A stretch of DNA of 64,000 bases from Planifilum fulgidum (lineage in GTDB: Bacteria; Bacillota; Bacilli; Thermoactinomycetales; DSM-44946): NCBI RefSeq assembly GCF_900113175.1, contig NZ_FOOK01000001.1:118160-182159 (forward strand), in the 5' to 3' direction. The position numbers and the translations under genes were made by a program. A model generated the notes under the pieces. The model was not told where the DNA came from, made no database searches, and saw only the letters and a list, made by a program, of their open reading frames with translations. Shown here piece after piece: positions 52,390 to 64,000 of this stretch; position 1 is the stretch's first letter, and each line of letters opens with the position of its first letter.

Positions 52390-53241
52390 TTACCGCAAGA
52401 CTTCCGCCGCCTTTTTCGCCACTTCCTCCCGGGTCACCAGATCCAGATGGTGGTAGTTCGGGAAGTCGGCGAGATGCACGGCGCCTTCGATCACCGCGGA
52501 AGCATGGGGCACCAGTCCGTCGCTGTCCGTGCCGTGTTTTTTGTGAAGAATATGCCATCCCACATAAAGTTCCCCCATGGCTCCCCACTCCCAGATCTTC
52601 CCGTCCGAATCCCCTCGGATCGTATATATCTTCCCGCCGTTGTAGAGAGGAGCGTTCTCCACGGGGAAGCGGCGGTTGAAGTCCTCCACCCACTCGGGGC
52701 GCAGATTGTCCATGGCCGCTTCCGCCCCGATGAAGAAACCGAGCCAATCAAAATCCGAAGCCAGGGGCGACCCGTGATGGGGCGTGCCCAGGGTGACCAG
52801 CCCCGCGACGGTGTTGGGATGGTCGTAGATGTACTGGCGCGAGACAAGCCCTCCCATGCTGTGGGCGATGATGTAGAACTGCGGGCTGAGGCCGTGGTCC
52901 CGCTTGAGCACCTCAATCTTCTCGGCCATGATCTCCGCCTGGTCTTTCACGCTGTCATCCCCGGCGGAAAAGTCGTTTTTCCCGATGAAGGTGATGGTCT
53001 TCCCGTCAATGGTGCGCTTGCTCACCTGCATGGATTGATTGGTGTAGATCACATAGACGTTTCCGGAGCCCCATTCATTCACCAAGGCACGGAGGAAACT
53101 GTCGCTCCAGCGGTGCTTGTTGGTCAAGCCGTGGACGAGAACCAGATCGAACTGTTTTTCCGACGCATCGGCATTTCCCGGCAGGACGCACAAAAACAAG
53201 AGCGCCGCGATGGCGAGATGCACTCCCTTCACCGTCTCCAT
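52390..53241 (-). CDS. secreted lipase-like alpha/beta hydrolase
   Basis: 283 residues. An N-terminal signal peptide (VHLAIAALLFLCVLPGNADA) should be cut near ADA-S. The mature part begins with a beta-strand and oxyanion region (LVLVHGLTNKHRW), then the nucleophile elbow AHSMGG with the catalytic Ser, and a C-terminal HH segment (YHHLDLV) that may carry the catalytic His. It resembles the extracellular lipases/triacylglycerol hydrolases and PGAP1-type esterases. It lacks any other obvious domain. ATG at 53241 has GGGAGGG upstream; the longer frame would bury the signal peptide. Confidence 0.82.
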   Translation of the reverse strand: METVKGVHLAIAALLFLCVLPGNADASEKQFDLVLVHGLTNKHRWSDSFLRALVNEWGSGNVYVIYTNQSMQVSKRTIDGKTITFIGKNDFSAGDDSVKDQAEIMAEKIEVLKRDHGLSPQFYIIAHSMGGLVSRQYIYDHPNTVAGLVTLGTPHHGSPLASDFDWLGFFIGAEAAMDNLRPEWVEDFNRRFPVENAPLYNGGKIYTIRGDSDGKIWEWGAMGELYVGWHILHKKHGTDSDGLVPHASAVIEGAVHLADFPNYHHLDLVTREEVAKKAAEVLR

Positions 53242-53387
53242 CCCTCCCGCACGTTTTTGAACCGATGTCGTCCGATCAAAAGGTGAAATAAACCTGAAAA
53301 AGGGAAATCCCTTTTCTCTTATTATAAATTTATTCCCATTTGTATGTAAATACAAAATATTTTATCTTCAGCCCGGCTTTTTGGGCA

Positions 53388-53421
53388 ACAAGAAACCCCG
53401 GCCCTTTGAAAAAGGCCGGGG
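53388..53421 (-). terminator. intrinsic terminator after hemZ
   Basis: Minus strand CCCCGGCC-TTTTTCAAAG-GGCCGGGG followed by TTTCTTGTT. It lies 20 bases past the hemZ stop. Confidence 0.8.
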
Positions 53422-53441
53422 TGAAACGGAAGCCCGCCGGT

Positions 53442-54965
53442 TCATCCGACGCCGCTCGCCTTCTTCAGTCCGTATGCCTCCGAAAGGGCCTCCAGCTTTT
53501 CGGGGATCAGGCGGCGGCAGGCATCGACGTACATCTTGGGCTCCTTGGGGTTGGGCCAGCGGGTCACTTTTCCCTTTCCCGGCGGGATGATTTTGCTCAC
53601 CGCGCCGCAGCCCAAGCCGATGATGGTCTGCAATTCCTCCATGATGATGATGTTGTACAGGCTCTCAAAACCGGGAAGGGCGTACCCCACATTCTCCTGA
53701 TTGCCCAGTATGTTCTTCTGCCGGTACAGGTAATAGGGGTGATATCCCGCCTCCTTCGCCCAAGTGCGGGCCAGCTCCACCATCCGGGCCACTTCGTCCC
53801 GTTCCGCCACTTGGTAGCGGTCCTTGTTCCGGGTCATCACGGATCCCCGTTTGAAGGAAAGGGTGTGAACCGTGAGGGATTCGGGCCGCAACGTGCCGAT
53901 CATCTCCAGGGAGCGGCGGAAGATGTCCAGCCCTTCCCCCGGCAGGCCGATGATCAAATCCATGTTGATGTTGTTCATCCCCATCCGGCGGGCCAACTCC
54001 ATCTTCTCCAGGGTTTCCCGCACCGTATGATGACGACCGATCGCCTTCAGCGTCTCTTCCCTGAAGCTTTGGGGATTGATGCTGATGCGGTCCACCTTCC
54101 ACTTTTTCAGGACGGCCAGTTTCTCCTCATCGATCGTGTCCGGCCGTCCCGCCTCCACGGTCCACTCCCGCACTCCCTCCAAGGCGGGAATCGATCCGTG
54201 GATCCGTCGGAAGAGGCCGTCCAGCTGTTCGGCGGTGATCGACGTCGGCGTCCCTCCGCCGAAATAGACGGTGGTCACGCGCAGTCCGGCCGTTGCCAGC
54301 CACTCGCCCACCGCCGCAATCTCCTCGTGAAGGCAGGCGAGAAACTCCTCCACCGAACCGTTCCGTCCCCGGATCGCGTAGGCGGGAAACGTGCAGTAGG
54401 CGCATTTGGTGGGACAAAAGGGAATCCCGATGTAAAGGCTCACTTCGGACCGGTCCAATTCGTAGAGATCCGGCAGCACCTTCCGCTGCCGAAGAACAAT
54501 CTCCTCCAGAAGATCGATTTTTTCCGGAATCAGGAGGTAATCCCCTTCCAGAACCCTCCGCACCTCCGGCCACGGGCGCCCCTCCAGCAGCAGCTTGTGC
54601 ATCAGCTTGGTGGGGCGCACGCCGGTCAGGATTCCCCAGGGCTGAACAATCCCGGTGGCCTGCTGCAACACCTGCAGCAGGGCGTGGCTGATCGCCTGCT
54701 TCAGCCGCCGGCGGCGGAGGCGGACCTCCCCTTCCTCCACATTTCGGCGGTGGCTGGCCGACCAGCGCGGCTCTCCGTCCCCTTCAGCCAAACGGGCGGT
54801 CACCGTCACTTCCCCCGGCGATTCCTCAACGAAAAACCGGACCGCGTAATCCCCCGGTCCGGCGGAGGGTTCCACCGCTTTCACCTCTTCGAAAAACAAA
54901 CCGGCAATCAATTCAATATCCCGATAAAAGGCCGGCTCCACCCCGGTTATACACAGTCGCTTCAT
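53442..54965 (-). CDS. hemZ: HemZ, radical-SAM coproporphyrinogen dehydrogenase-like protein
   Basis: 507 residues. A unique 180-residue N-terminal region of the HemZ type (RPTKLMHKLLLEGRP near 125) precedes the radical SAM core with CPTKCAYCTF near 185, YFGGGTPTSITAEQL and INMDLIIGLPGE, then a HemN-like tail. It binds a 4Fe-4S cluster and S-adenosylmethionine. It is thought to act in heme synthesis or in heme handling as HemW does; which of these is open. It occupies the usual position near relA/dtd and hisS-aspS. ATG at 54965. Confidence 0.9.
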   Translation of the reverse strand: MKRLCITGVEPAFYRDIELIAGLFFEEVKAVEPSAGPGDYAVRFFVEESPGEVTVTARLAEGDGEPRWSASHRRNVEEGEVRLRRRRLKQAISHALLQVLQQATGIVQPWGILTGVRPTKLMHKLLLEGRPWPEVRRVLEGDYLLIPEKIDLLEEIVLRQRKVLPDLYELDRSEVSLYIGIPFCPTKCAYCTFPAYAIRGRNGSVEEFLACLHEEIAAVGEWLATAGLRVTTVYFGGGTPTSITAEQLDGLFRRIHGSIPALEGVREWTVEAGRPDTIDEEKLAVLKKWKVDRISINPQSFREETLKAIGRHHTVRETLEKMELARRMGMNNINMDLIIGLPGEGLDIFRRSLEMIGTLRPESLTVHTLSFKRGSVMTRNKDRYQVAERDEVARMVELARTWAKEAGYHPYYLYRQKNILGNQENVGYALPGFESLYNIIIMEELQTIIGLGCGAVSKIIPPGKGKVTRWPNPKEPKMYVDACRRLIPEKLEALSEAYGLKKASGVG

Positions 54966-55123
54966 CCCTCGCCGCGACCGCCTTCCGGAAAGGCGTCGCG
55001 TTCCTCCTTTGCCCAAAATCCGATTCATCCGGCGAATCGACCGAAGGGCCGGGGAAAAAGACAAAATTACCCAGCTTCTTCATCAGTTTATCTCACCGCA
55101 GCGGGGAAATCAATTGTGAAAGT

Positions 55124-55282
55124 TTACCGGATCCGCTTCCGGCGAAGGCGGAAGGAAGGAAACGGTTCCCCGACCTCTTCGGCGATTTCCGCATCCCCCC
55201 GCCCGCTTTGGTCCGCCGGATCCACCGTCAGCTGCCGGGCAGCCTGCTCCACCAGCGCCCGTTCTTTCCGTGAGCGGCGCAT
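55124..55282 (-). CDS. small charged protein of unknown function
   Basis: 52 residues, starting with ATG 55282 behind GGAGGAGGG. The N-terminus is basic (RRSRKERALVEQAARQL) and the C-terminus ends RLRRKRIR. Codon-position GC and the ribosome binding site support a real gene, though no homologue is recognised. It sits alone between hemZ and transketolase on the minus strand. Confidence 0.5.
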   Translation of the reverse strand: MRRSRKERALVEQAARQLTVDPADQSGRGDAEIAEEVGEPFPSFRLRRKRIR

Positions 55283-55447
55283 GAAATCCCTCCTCCGTCT
55301 CGTCGCTCACCCATCAGGATGCCCCAACGGGGAGGGAATCAAGCGGAAACATGGGAGTCGGACAAGGGTCCGGAACACTCGGAGATTTCCGCCAATGAAA
55401 GAGAGGGAAGGGCGCGTTCCCCTCAGGCCCGTGACAAACTGCAAGGC

Positions 55448-55490
55448 GGGGAGCGATGATCTCCGCGCAAAGCGGCGAAAATCGCTCCCC
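55448..55490 (-). terminator. stem-loop downstream of transketolase
   Basis: GGGGAGCGAT pairs with ATCGCTCCCC across a 23-base loop, 45 bases after the transketolase stop. A T-run is lacking, so its role as a terminator is unsure. Confidence 0.35.
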
Positions 55491-55534
55491 CTCGCGTTTC
55501 GTCCGCGGCCCGGGGGGAAGATCCCTTCCCTGCT

Positions 55535-57544
55535 TCACCCCAAGAGGCGCAGAACGTGTTCCGCCACGTTTTCCGCGGTGAAACCGTACTCCTTCATCAC
55601 CCGGCTGCCGGGAGCCGAGGCGCCGAAGCGGTCGATGCCGATCACGCTCCCTTGTTCGCCGACGTAGCGGTCCCAGCCCATCGGATGGGCCGCCTCCACG
55701 GCAACGCGAACCTTGACATCCGGCGGGAGCACTTCATCGCGATACTCCTTCTCCTGCCGGTCAAACCGCTCGCGGCAGGGCATGCTGACGACCCGCACCG
55801 GGATGCCCCGCTCGGCAAGCAGTTTTTGGGCCTCCAGCGCCAAACTCACCTCGGAGCCCGTGGCGATCAGGATGGCCCGGGGCTTGCCCTCCGCCGCATC
55901 CGACAGGACGTAACCACCGCGGCGAAGGCCTTCCTGCGCCTTCTCCGCCGTGCCCTCCAGGACGGGCAGCTTTTGGCGCGTGAGCACCAGGGCGACGGGC
56001 GCATCCTTTTCCAGAAGGGCTTCGCGCCAGGCGGCCACGGTCTCATTGGCGTCGGCGGGACGGAAAACGTTCAGACCCGGGATCAGCCGCAAGGAGGGGA
56101 TCTGTTCCACCGGTTCGTGGGTGGGGCCGTCCTCCCCGACGGCGATGCTGTCATGGGTGAACACGTAAATGACGGGCAGGCCCATCAGGGCGGAGAGACG
56201 AATGGCCGGACGCAGATAGTCGGAAAAGACGAGGAAGGTGCCTCCGTAGGGGCGGAGACCGCCGTGAAGCATCATGCCGTTCAAGGCCGCCCCCATGGCG
56301 TGCTCCCGCACGCCGAACCAGACATTTCGCCCGGTGTAATCTTCGGCGTGGAAAATGCCCTCCTCCTTCATCGTGGTATTATTGGAGGAAGCCAGGTCGG
56401 CGGAGCCGCCGAAGAGGGTGGGCAGATTTTTGGCCAGGGCGTTGATGGCCGCGCCGGAAGCCTGACGGGTGGCCAGCGGCTTGTCTTCGGGCGAATATGC
56501 GGGAAGATCGTCATCCCATCCCTCCGGCAGCTCTCCGGCGATCGCCTGCTGAAGATGTCGGGCCAGGGACGGATGGGCTTCCCGATACCGGTCGAAGAGG
56601 GCGTTCCATTCCTCTTCCCATTTGGCCGCCTCCTTCTTCCAGGCGGCGAAGTGCCGGCGAACCTCCTCCGGCACGAAGAAGGGTTCCTCCGCGGGCCAGC
56701 CGTAGGCCTTGCGCACCTCGGCCACTTCCTCCTGTCCGAGGGGCTTGCCGTGCACCGTGTTGGTTCCTGCGTAATTGGGGCTGCCGTAACCGATGACCGT
56801 GCGCACCTCGATCAGCGTCGGCCGCTCGGTTTCCGCCTTCGCTTCCGCGATGGCCCGGTCGATCGCCTCGAGGTCGTTCCCGTCCTCCACCCGCAGCACC
56901 TGCCAGCCGTAGGCTTCAAAGCGCTTGCGGACATCCTCGGTGAAGGAATGGGCCGTTTCGCCGTCCAGGCTGATATCGTTGGAGTCGTACAGGGCGATCA
57001 GTTTCCCGAGACGGAGATGACCGGCCAGGGAAGCCGCCTCCGCCGCAACCCCCTCCATCAGGTCGCCGTCGCTGCAGAGGACGTACGTGTGGTGGTCCAC
57101 CACGGGAAATCCTTCCCGATTGTAGACGGCGGCCAAATGGCGTTCCGCCATCGCCATGCCGACGGCCATGGAAATCCCCTGTCCGAGGGGACCGGTGGTC
57201 GCCTCCACCCCCGGGGTGTGACCGTATTCGGGATGCCCCGGCGTGCGGCTCTCCCACTGCCGGAAGCGCTTCAGCTCCTCCATCGGCAGATCATAACCGC
57301 ACAGGTGGAGAAGGCTGTACAGGAGCGCCGATGCGTGCCCGGCCGAAAGAACGAACCGGTCCCGGTTGAACCAGGCGGGATGATCCGGATTGTGCCGCAT
57401 GTGCCGGGTCCACAGCACATAGGCCATCGGAGCCGCTCCCATCGGCATTCCGGGGTGGCCGGAATTGGCCGCCTCCACCATGTCGATGGACAACATGCGG
57501 ATGGTGTTGACAGCCAGTCGGTCGACGGATTGGCTGGAAGTCAT
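55535..57544 (-). CDS. tkt: transketolase
   Basis: 669 residues, full length. Thiamine diphosphate domain markers are [18 protein letters not shown] at 28-45 and [15 protein letters not shown]-like [11 protein letters not shown] near 155. The Pyr domain has [16 protein letters not shown] and the C-terminal domain is complete ([17 protein letters not shown]). It moves two-carbon units in the pentose phosphate pathway. ATG at 57544. Monocistronic. Confidence 0.96.
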   Translation of the reverse strand: MTSSQSVDRLAVNTIRMLSIDMVEAANSGHPGMPMGAAPMAYVLWTRHMRHNPDHPAWFNRDRFVLSAGHASALLYSLLHLCGYDLPMEELKRFRQWESRTPGHPEYGHTPGVEATTGPLGQGISMAVGMAMAERHLAAVYNREGFPVVDHHTYVLCSDGDLMEGVAAEAASLAGHLRLGKLIALYDSNDISLDGETAHSFTEDVRKRFEAYGWQVLRVEDGNDLEAIDRAIAEAKAETERPTLIEVRTVIGYGSPNYAGTNTVHGKPLGQEEVAEVRKAYGWPAEEPFFVPEEVRRHFAAWKKEAAKWEEEWNALFDRYREAHPSLARHLQQAIAGELPEGWDDDLPAYSPEDKPLATRQASGAAINALAKNLPTLFGGSADLASSNNTTMKEEGIFHAEDYTGRNVWFGVREHAMGAALNGMMLHGGLRPYGGTFLVFSDYLRPAIRLSALMGLPVIYVFTHDSIAVGEDGPTHEPVEQIPSLRLIPGLNVFRPADANETVAAWREALLEKDAPVALVLTRQKLPVLEGTAEKAQEGLRRGGYVLSDAAEGKPRAILIATGSEVSLALEAQKLLAERGIPVRVVSMPCRERFDRQEKEYRDEVLPPDVKVRVAVEAAHPMGWDRYVGEQGSVIGIDRFGASAPGSRVMKEYGFTAENVAEHVLRLLG

Positions 57545-57904
57545 TTGTCGCTCAACTCCCTTCAGATGCTTAACCGATTCTCATCCCCCGAGCGAAACCA
57601 ACCTGCTTGGGGTCACCGGGAAATCTTCCGGAAAAAGGTCCCCCTGCCTTCTGCGGAAAACGCCACCAACCACACGGATCTGCGGGACCCAAGGCATCAC
57701 ATGCTTTAGTCTATCAAATCGAAGAACCGAAAACCATAAAAAAATCAACAGATCAGACCGATGCAAGAAACCTGATCCCGCCCCCTTCTGTCGGCAAAAT
57801 CGCCGGCCGTTTGCGGGACCAAACAGGAAACGGAGGAGATCCCGCCGGGACCATCCCGACCGGAAGGCGGCATCTCAAGGGAAACTGCGCCGCGCCTCTC
57901 GCTC
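57545..57904. other. 360-base gap between transketolase and dtd
   Basis: No gene was found on either strand. It must contain the transketolase promoter on the minus strand, but I see no convincing -35/-10 pair. No clear hairpin with a T-run was recognised either. Confidence 0.5.
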
Positions 57905-58366
57905 CTACGCCCGGATGCGCCCGTTCTCCCGGCTTTCCAGGATCAGGGTCACCGGTCCGTCGTTGGTGAAGGACACCTGCATCATCGCCCCGAATATGCC
58001 GGTTTCCACCTTCACCCCGTGGCTTCGGAGCAGCTCGTTGAACCGGTCGTACAACCTTGACGCAATCTCCGGGGCGGCCGCGGCGGTGAAGCTGGGACGG
58101 CGCCCTTTCCGGCAGTCTCCGTACAGGGTGAACTGGGACACCGACAAAATGCCGCCTCCCACATCCAGGAGGGAGCGATTCATCTTCCCCTGTTCATCCT
58201 CGAAAATGCGCAGGTTCACCACCTTTTCCGCCAGATAGCGGAGATCCTCCTCCCCGTCTCCCTCGGCAAATCCGACCAGCAACACCAATCCCCGATCGAT
58301 GGCCCCCGTCACCCGGCCGTCCACGGTGACCCGGGCGTCCTTGGCCCGCTGCAAGACGATGCGCAA
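57905..58366 (-). CDS. dtd: D-aminoacyl-tRNA deacylase (Dtd)
   Basis: 153 residues, starting with TTG at 58366 (AAGGAGGAAG upstream): [16 protein letters not shown]. The two active-site motifs are [10 protein letters not shown] near residue 80 and [13 protein letters not shown] near 137, where the Gly-cisPro dipeptide lies. It removes D-amino acids from tRNA. In Bacillales it follows relA, as here. Confidence 0.95.
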   Translation of the reverse strand: MRIVLQRAKDARVTVDGRVTGAIDRGLVLLVGFAEGDGEEDLRYLAEKVVNLRIFEDEQGKMNRSLLDVGGGILSVSQFTLYGDCRKGRRPSFTAAAAPEIASRLYDRFNELLRSHGVKVETGIFGAMMQVSFTNDGPVTLILESRENGRIRA

Positions 58367-58419
58367 CGTCTCTTCCTCCTTTTCGACGTGGTTGTGAAGC
58401 GGGGAAAACCGCCCCAAGC

Positions 58420-58467
58420 AAAAAGAAGCCGGGATAAGCAAGCCGCTTCCTCGGCCTCCCCGCTTCT
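58420..58467 (-). terminator. terminator-like stem between relA and dtd
   Basis: Minus strand AGAAGCGGGGA pairs with TCCCGGCTTCT (one bulge), then TTTTTGC. It lies 10-55 bases past the relA stop and would partly separate dtd from relA. Confidence 0.55.
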
Positions 58468-58475
58468 GCCCCTTT

Positions 58476-60632
<2,157 letters not shown>

Positions 60633-60883
60633 CACAAATTCACCTGGAATGGCCAAAAATCGTTTTTCCTATTATTATCTCCCAGCGGAAAAGAAAAGTA
60701 AAGGATCTCCGTCAATACAGGAAGTGGAAGGACCTGCGGGGAGGGACAAGCGGTCGCAAGGGAGGGGTTGAGGCAAAAAAGAGGGGCGATCCGCCCAGTC
60801 GAAGCCCCCAAAAAACGGACTATTCAAAAAATGGCTGCGCCGGAAAGGCGCCGCTGGGAAGCGACGCGCCTTCGGCCCGATTC

Positions 60884-61243
60884 TCACGGAACCCACTTTT
60901 TCCCCCACGGCCAGTAGCCCGCGTAGCGGCGAACATACAGACCCACCGCGGACAGGACAATCGATGCGACCAGCGTCATTCCGTAGGTGCTGGCCCCTTC
61001 CTCCGCCATGAGCATCAGAACGGGGAGCACGATCAGGCCGCCGTAGGAGACCACTTCATAGGAAATCAAAAGCCGCCTCCAGACGCGCCTCATGTACTCG
61101 CGAAATCGAAAACGGTCGTCCGGAGAAAACAATTCCCGAAACATCAGAATGAGGATTAATCCGATCCACAAAAGGACGATAAAGATCGCCATCCAGGCAA
61201 ATCCCGAAATCAGGCGGGAAAAAAAATCTTCCAGCCAGCTCAC
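60884..61243 (-). CDS. small integral membrane protein, unknown
   Basis: About 119 residues. Two N-terminal spans (ISGFAWMAIFIVLLWIGLI) and two or so further spans (YGGLIVLPVLMLMAEEGA, TLVASIVLSAVGLYV). No family recognised. I start it at GTG 61243, which has AAAAGGAG 11 bases upstream. An ATG at 61279 would lie only 2-3 bases past the predicted transcription start (the TATAAT at 61282-61287) and has no ribosome binding site. Its stop is followed by 230 bases before relA. Confidence 0.7.
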   Translation of the reverse strand: MSWLEDFFSRLISGFAWMAIFIVLLWIGLILILMFRELFSPDDRFRFREYMRRVWRRLLISYEVVSYGGLIVLPVLMLMAEEGASTYGMTLVASIVLSAVGLYVRRYAGYWPWGKKWVP

Positions 61244-61281
61244 CGACTTCTTCGCTCCTTTTCCCGATATCTCATGCAAAA

Positions 61282-61309
61282 ATTATAGCACGTCAAGGAA
61301 AAATGCCAA
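61282..61309 (-). promoter_or_regulatory. promoter of the small membrane protein gene
   Basis: Minus-strand TTGGCA (61304-61309), 16 bases, then a perfect TATAAT (61282-61287). The expected start of transcription is near 61276. That places the ATG at 61279 outside the transcript and decides for the GTG at 61243. Confidence 0.65.
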
Positions 61310-61368
61310 GTTCCAAAAAAGGGAGCGAAAAAATCCACCTTCGATCGGGCGCGGTCCGGCGGAGGGGA

Positions 61369-63453
61369 TCATCCCCCGCCCCACCGCTTTTTCCATTCTT
61401 CCCATCGCTTTTCCAACTCTTTCTTTCGTTTCCTGAATTCCTTCTCCCACGCCTTCCGCTGCTTCTCCAGCTCTTTTTGCCATTTCTTCCCGGATTCTTC
61501 CCGCGTTTTCTCCTCGCGCCTCTCCGTCTGCCTCTCCACTTTGGGCGGCGTTTTCCAGGGGATCATCGACAGGTCGAAGGATTGGACCGGCTCCCCCTTC
61601 AGGGAGGCGGTCATCATTTCCCGGAAGATCCGGGTTGCCGTCTGTCCGCTGGTGGACGTCAGATAATGGTTCTCGTCGGTCTTGTCGTAACCGAGCCAGA
61701 CGGCCCCCACCAGCTGGGGAGTGTACCCGACGAACCAATGGTCTTTGGCCCCGTTTCCGCCCCCCGGCAGCTGGGTGGTCCCCGTCTTGCCGGCGGTGGG
61801 TCGGCCCGGGATCTTTGCCGCCGTTCCCGTTCCTTCCTCCACCACTCCCTTCAGCATGTAGGTGATTTTTTGGGCCACTTCCTCGGACGTGACCCGGACG
61901 GATTTCTTGTACCACTGGGCGACCAGTTCCCCGTCCGGCTTTTCGATGCGGCGAATGGCGTGAGCCTCCACCATCACTCCCCGGTTGGCGAAGGCGGCGT
62001 ACGCCTGGGCCATGTGCAGGGGGGAAGTGCCCTCGTTCAACCCGCCCAGCGCCAATCCCAATTGGCGTTCCTTTTCGCCGAGGGGAATGCCGAACCGCCG
62101 GACGCTTTCCATCCCCCGGTCCACGCCGATTTGATCGAGCAGCCACACCGCGGGAACATTGAGGGAATCCACCACCGCTTCGTACATCGTCACTTCTCCC
62201 CGGTACCGGCCGTCATAGTTTTTCGGCCGGTAGTCCCCGAAACTCGTCGGTTTGTCCAGCAACCTGGAGTCCACGTCGTATCCCGCCTCCAGGGCCGGCG
62301 TGTAGACGGCCAGGGGCTTCATGGTGGAGCCGGGCTGGCGCTTCAATTGGGAGGCCCGGTTGAACCCGCGGAAGGTGTGCTTTCCGCGGCCGCCGACCAA
62401 GGCCCGGATTCCCCCGGTTGCGGGATCAATGAGCACGGCGCCGCTCTGGACGATCTGATCCTTCCCGCCGGCGGGAAAGAGGTCATCGTTTTTGTAGACG
62501 GACTCCACCGCCTGCTGCATTTTGGGATCCAGCTCGGTGTAAATCTGGAGGCCTCCGCTCAACACCTCGTTCGCCGTCAGACCGTAACGGGAGACGGCCT
62601 CCTCCAGGACGTAATCGACATAGTGGGGAAACCGCCTCGCATCGTTGCGCAGCCGCTTGCCCTCGAGGACGATCTCCTGCCCCATCGCCGCCTTTTTCTC
62701 TTCTTCCGTGATGAAGCCCAGCTCCACCATGCGCTCGAGAACCAGATCCCGCCGTTTCATCGTCTTCTGGAAATCTTTAAAGGGATTGAGGACCGACGGC
62801 GCCTTGATCATCCCGGCCAACAAGGCGGACTCTCCCAGGGTGAGCTGATCCACTTCCTTGCCGAAATAGATCTCCGCCGCCCGTCTGATCCCCCAGGCCC
62901 CTTCGCCGAAATAGATGTTGTTCAGATACATCTCCATGATTTCGTTTTTGGAATATTCCCGTTCGATCTTCTTGGCGAGGAGCATCTCTTTGAACTTCCG
63001 CTTGTAGGTCCGGTCGTGGGTCAGGAAGACGTTCTTGGCCAGCTGCTGGGTGATCGTGCTGCCCCCCTGAACCGTTTTCCCTGCGGAAAGATTGTAGAGC
63101 AGGGCGCGCAGGGTGCCGACGTAGTCGATCCCCGAATGGCGAAAAAAGCGCTGATCTTCCATCGCCACCACCGCTTGGACCAGGTGGGTGGGGACGCGTT
63201 TGATGTCCACCGCCTCCTTGTTGGAGACGGAGATTTCGCTGGCCACGTGCCCCTTGCGGTCGTAGATGATCGTGGGGTGGGGAGCCGCATTTTTCAGGGC
63301 GCTGATGTCGCACATGGAAATGGCCACGTTGACGGCGATCAGGAAAAGGGCGGCCGTCACCGCCAAAGCGATGCCCGCCGGCTTTATCCAGCGTCGCTTC
63401 TTCTTGGCGCGCCGGCCTTTGGGGGATTTGGCCTTTTTTCTGTCTCTCTCCAT
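61369..63453 (-). CDS. class A penicillin-binding protein (transglycosylase/transpeptidase)
   Basis: 694 residues. Basic cytoplasmic tail (KAKSPKGRRAKKKRRW), one membrane span, then the glycosyltransferase domain: EDQRFFRHSG at 99-108 with the catalytic Glu, and GGSTITQQLAKN. In the transpeptidase domain SXXK is STMK near 375 and KTGTTQLPGGGNGAKDHWFVG near 553 contains KTG. A highly charged C-terminal tail (EEKTREESGKKWQKELEKQR) follows. It polymerises and cross-links peptidoglycan. ATG 63453. The tail is longer and more charged than usual and may bind another protein. Confidence 0.92.
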   Translation of the reverse strand: MERDRKKAKSPKGRRAKKKRRWIKPAGIALAVTAALFLIAVNVAISMCDISALKNAAPHPTIIYDRKGHVASEISVSNKEAVDIKRVPTHLVQAVVAMEDQRFFRHSGIDYVGTLRALLYNLSAGKTVQGGSTITQQLAKNVFLTHDRTYKRKFKEMLLAKKIEREYSKNEIMEMYLNNIYFGEGAWGIRRAAEIYFGKEVDQLTLGESALLAGMIKAPSVLNPFKDFQKTMKRRDLVLERMVELGFITEEEKKAAMGQEIVLEGKRLRNDARRFPHYVDYVLEEAVSRYGLTANEVLSGGLQIYTELDPKMQQAVESVYKNDDLFPAGGKDQIVQSGAVLIDPATGGIRALVGGRGKHTFRGFNRASQLKRQPGSTMKPLAVYTPALEAGYDVDSRLLDKPTSFGDYRPKNYDGRYRGEVTMYEAVVDSLNVPAVWLLDQIGVDRGMESVRRFGIPLGEKERQLGLALGGLNEGTSPLHMAQAYAAFANRGVMVEAHAIRRIEKPDGELVAQWYKKSVRVTSEEVAQKITYMLKGVVEEGTGTAAKIPGRPTAGKTGTTQLPGGGNGAKDHWFVGYTPQLVGAVWLGYDKTDENHYLTSTSGQTATRIFREMMTASLKGEPVQSFDLSMIPWKTPPKVERQTERREEKTREESGKKWQKELEKQRKAWEKEFRKRKKELEKRWEEWKKRWGGG

Positions 63454-63471
63454 GAGTCTCTCCCTCCATGC

Positions 63472-64000
63472 TCACGCTCCTCCGGAATGCGCGCCGGCCC
63501 GGGCCGATCCCTGTGCGGCCTCGCAGATCCAGCGGTAGGCGCAATGGGCGCACCGCTTCCCGGGACGGGGGGCAAAATCCGCCGCGGTCCCGCCCCGCTT
63601 CAGCGTTCCGGCCGCCGATTCGAGCATCCGGTCCGCTTCGTCGAGCCACGCGCCGTCCACCTCGAAGGAAACCTCCACGCCGGGGCGAAGGAAAAACAGC
63701 GTCGCCCGGGCGGGGACGATTCCCCACTCCCGGAGGGCCGCCAGGGCGTACAGCCGGAGCTGGGGCAGATATTCCTCCGCCGCCTCCTCCGCCTCCTGCG
63801 GCGCGACATCGTTGGTCTTGTAGTCGATCAACTCCCATTCCCCCCGCCGGTTCCACTGGAGCCGATCGATGATTCCTTCCATCTCCAGGCCGGCGATCCG
63901 GACGAAGAAGGGGACTTCCTTCATCACCTTCCGGCAATGCCGCGCCTCCCGGTGAATCCTGCCCGACAGGAAGCGGCGGATGAGGGGCTCCGTTTCCTTC
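63472..64000 (-). CDS. C-terminal nuclease part of an AddA-type helicase-nuclease, cut by the window edge
   Basis: 176 residues remain, open to the window edge at its 5' side. The PD-(D/E)XK nuclease core shows GIIDRLQWNRRGEWELIDYKT with the catalytic D and the DYKT motif, followed by the Gln-rich helix (AEEYLPQLRLYALAALREW). A CxxCxxxxxC end (RCAHCAYRWIC) suggests a bound 4Fe-4S or zinc. This fits the C-terminus of an AddA/UvrD-like recombination protein. The helicase part, if any, lies outside. The stop is 18 bases from the penicillin-binding protein start. Confidence 0.78.
   Translation of the reverse strand, partial: KETEPLIRRFLSGRIHREARHCRKVMKEVPFFVRIAGLEMEGIIDRLQWNRRGEWELIDYKTNDVAPQEAEEAAEEYLPQLRLYALAALREWGIVPARATLFFLRPGVEVSFEVDGAWLDEADRMLESAAGTLKRGGTAADFAPRPGKRCAHCAYRWICEAAQGSARAGAHSGGA

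Overview
This window looks like the chromosome of a GC-rich, endospore-lineage Firmicute of class Bacilli. A thermophilic Thermoactinomycetaceae-type organism is my best guess, by inference only. The basis is a long run of housekeeping genes in Bacillales order (mltG, DUF1292 genes, ruvX, ireB, alaS, yrrI-type gene, zinc-ribbon gene, yrrD, recD2, iscS, cymR, rarA, 6S RNA, aspS, hisS, hemZ, dtd, relA), T-box leaders on alaS and hisS-aspS, and a Rrf2-family CymR. Nearly all genes lie on the minus strand.

Layout. 1-5.3 kb: a minus-strand hydroxy-acid or sugar-acid operon (TRAP transporter dctQ-dctM, 2-hydroxyacid dehydrogenase, dctP). It runs into a decayed tail: a frameshifted lactate-racemase-like remnant, the 3' end of a galactonate-dehydratase-like gene, and an IlvD/Edd dehydratase with a stop exactly where its active-site lysine should be. 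A divergent FAD-linked glycolate/D-lactate dehydrogenase (5.65-7.0 kb) shares an intergenic region holding a duplicated palindrome. 7.2-12.9 kb: a phosphotransferase operon (EIIB, EIIC, EIIA, GH1 phospho-glycosidase, PRD regulator) with a candidate cre site. 12.9-15.4 kb: a plus-strand cluster of seven small proteins of no recognised family. Five share a C-terminal motif, and four of those form a tandem array with mosaic sequence; this is the main candidate for something undescribed. 15.7-21.0 kb: a late cobalamin salvage operon (cobT, cobD, cobU, cobS, cbiZ, cbiB).

21.1-28.9 kb: a coiled-coil membrane protein, uppP, a class B penicillin-binding protein, a YitT-like membrane protein, a TetR/MFS efflux pair with two matching operators, and mltG. 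29-33.6 kb: the conserved alaS neighbourhood with its T-box. 33.6-37.9 kb: an acyltransferase with a possible leader attenuator, a CtaG-like protein, an EamA transporter, and about 1.1 kb without a recognisable gene. 37.9-51.2 kb: the recD2-iscS-cymR-rarA and aspS-hisS blocks, including a 6S RNA and a His/Asp T-box. 51.3-64 kb: a PadR pair with a frameshifted partner, a secreted lipase-like hydrolase, hemZ, transketolase, dtd, relA, a membrane protein, a class A penicillin-binding protein, and the 3' part of an AddA-type nuclease gene that continues beyond the window.

Catabolic modules (hydroxy acids, beta-glycosides) and B12 salvage sit beside core translation, stringent-response and cell-wall genes. 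I recognised no rRNA, tRNA, CRISPR array or intact insertion sequence.
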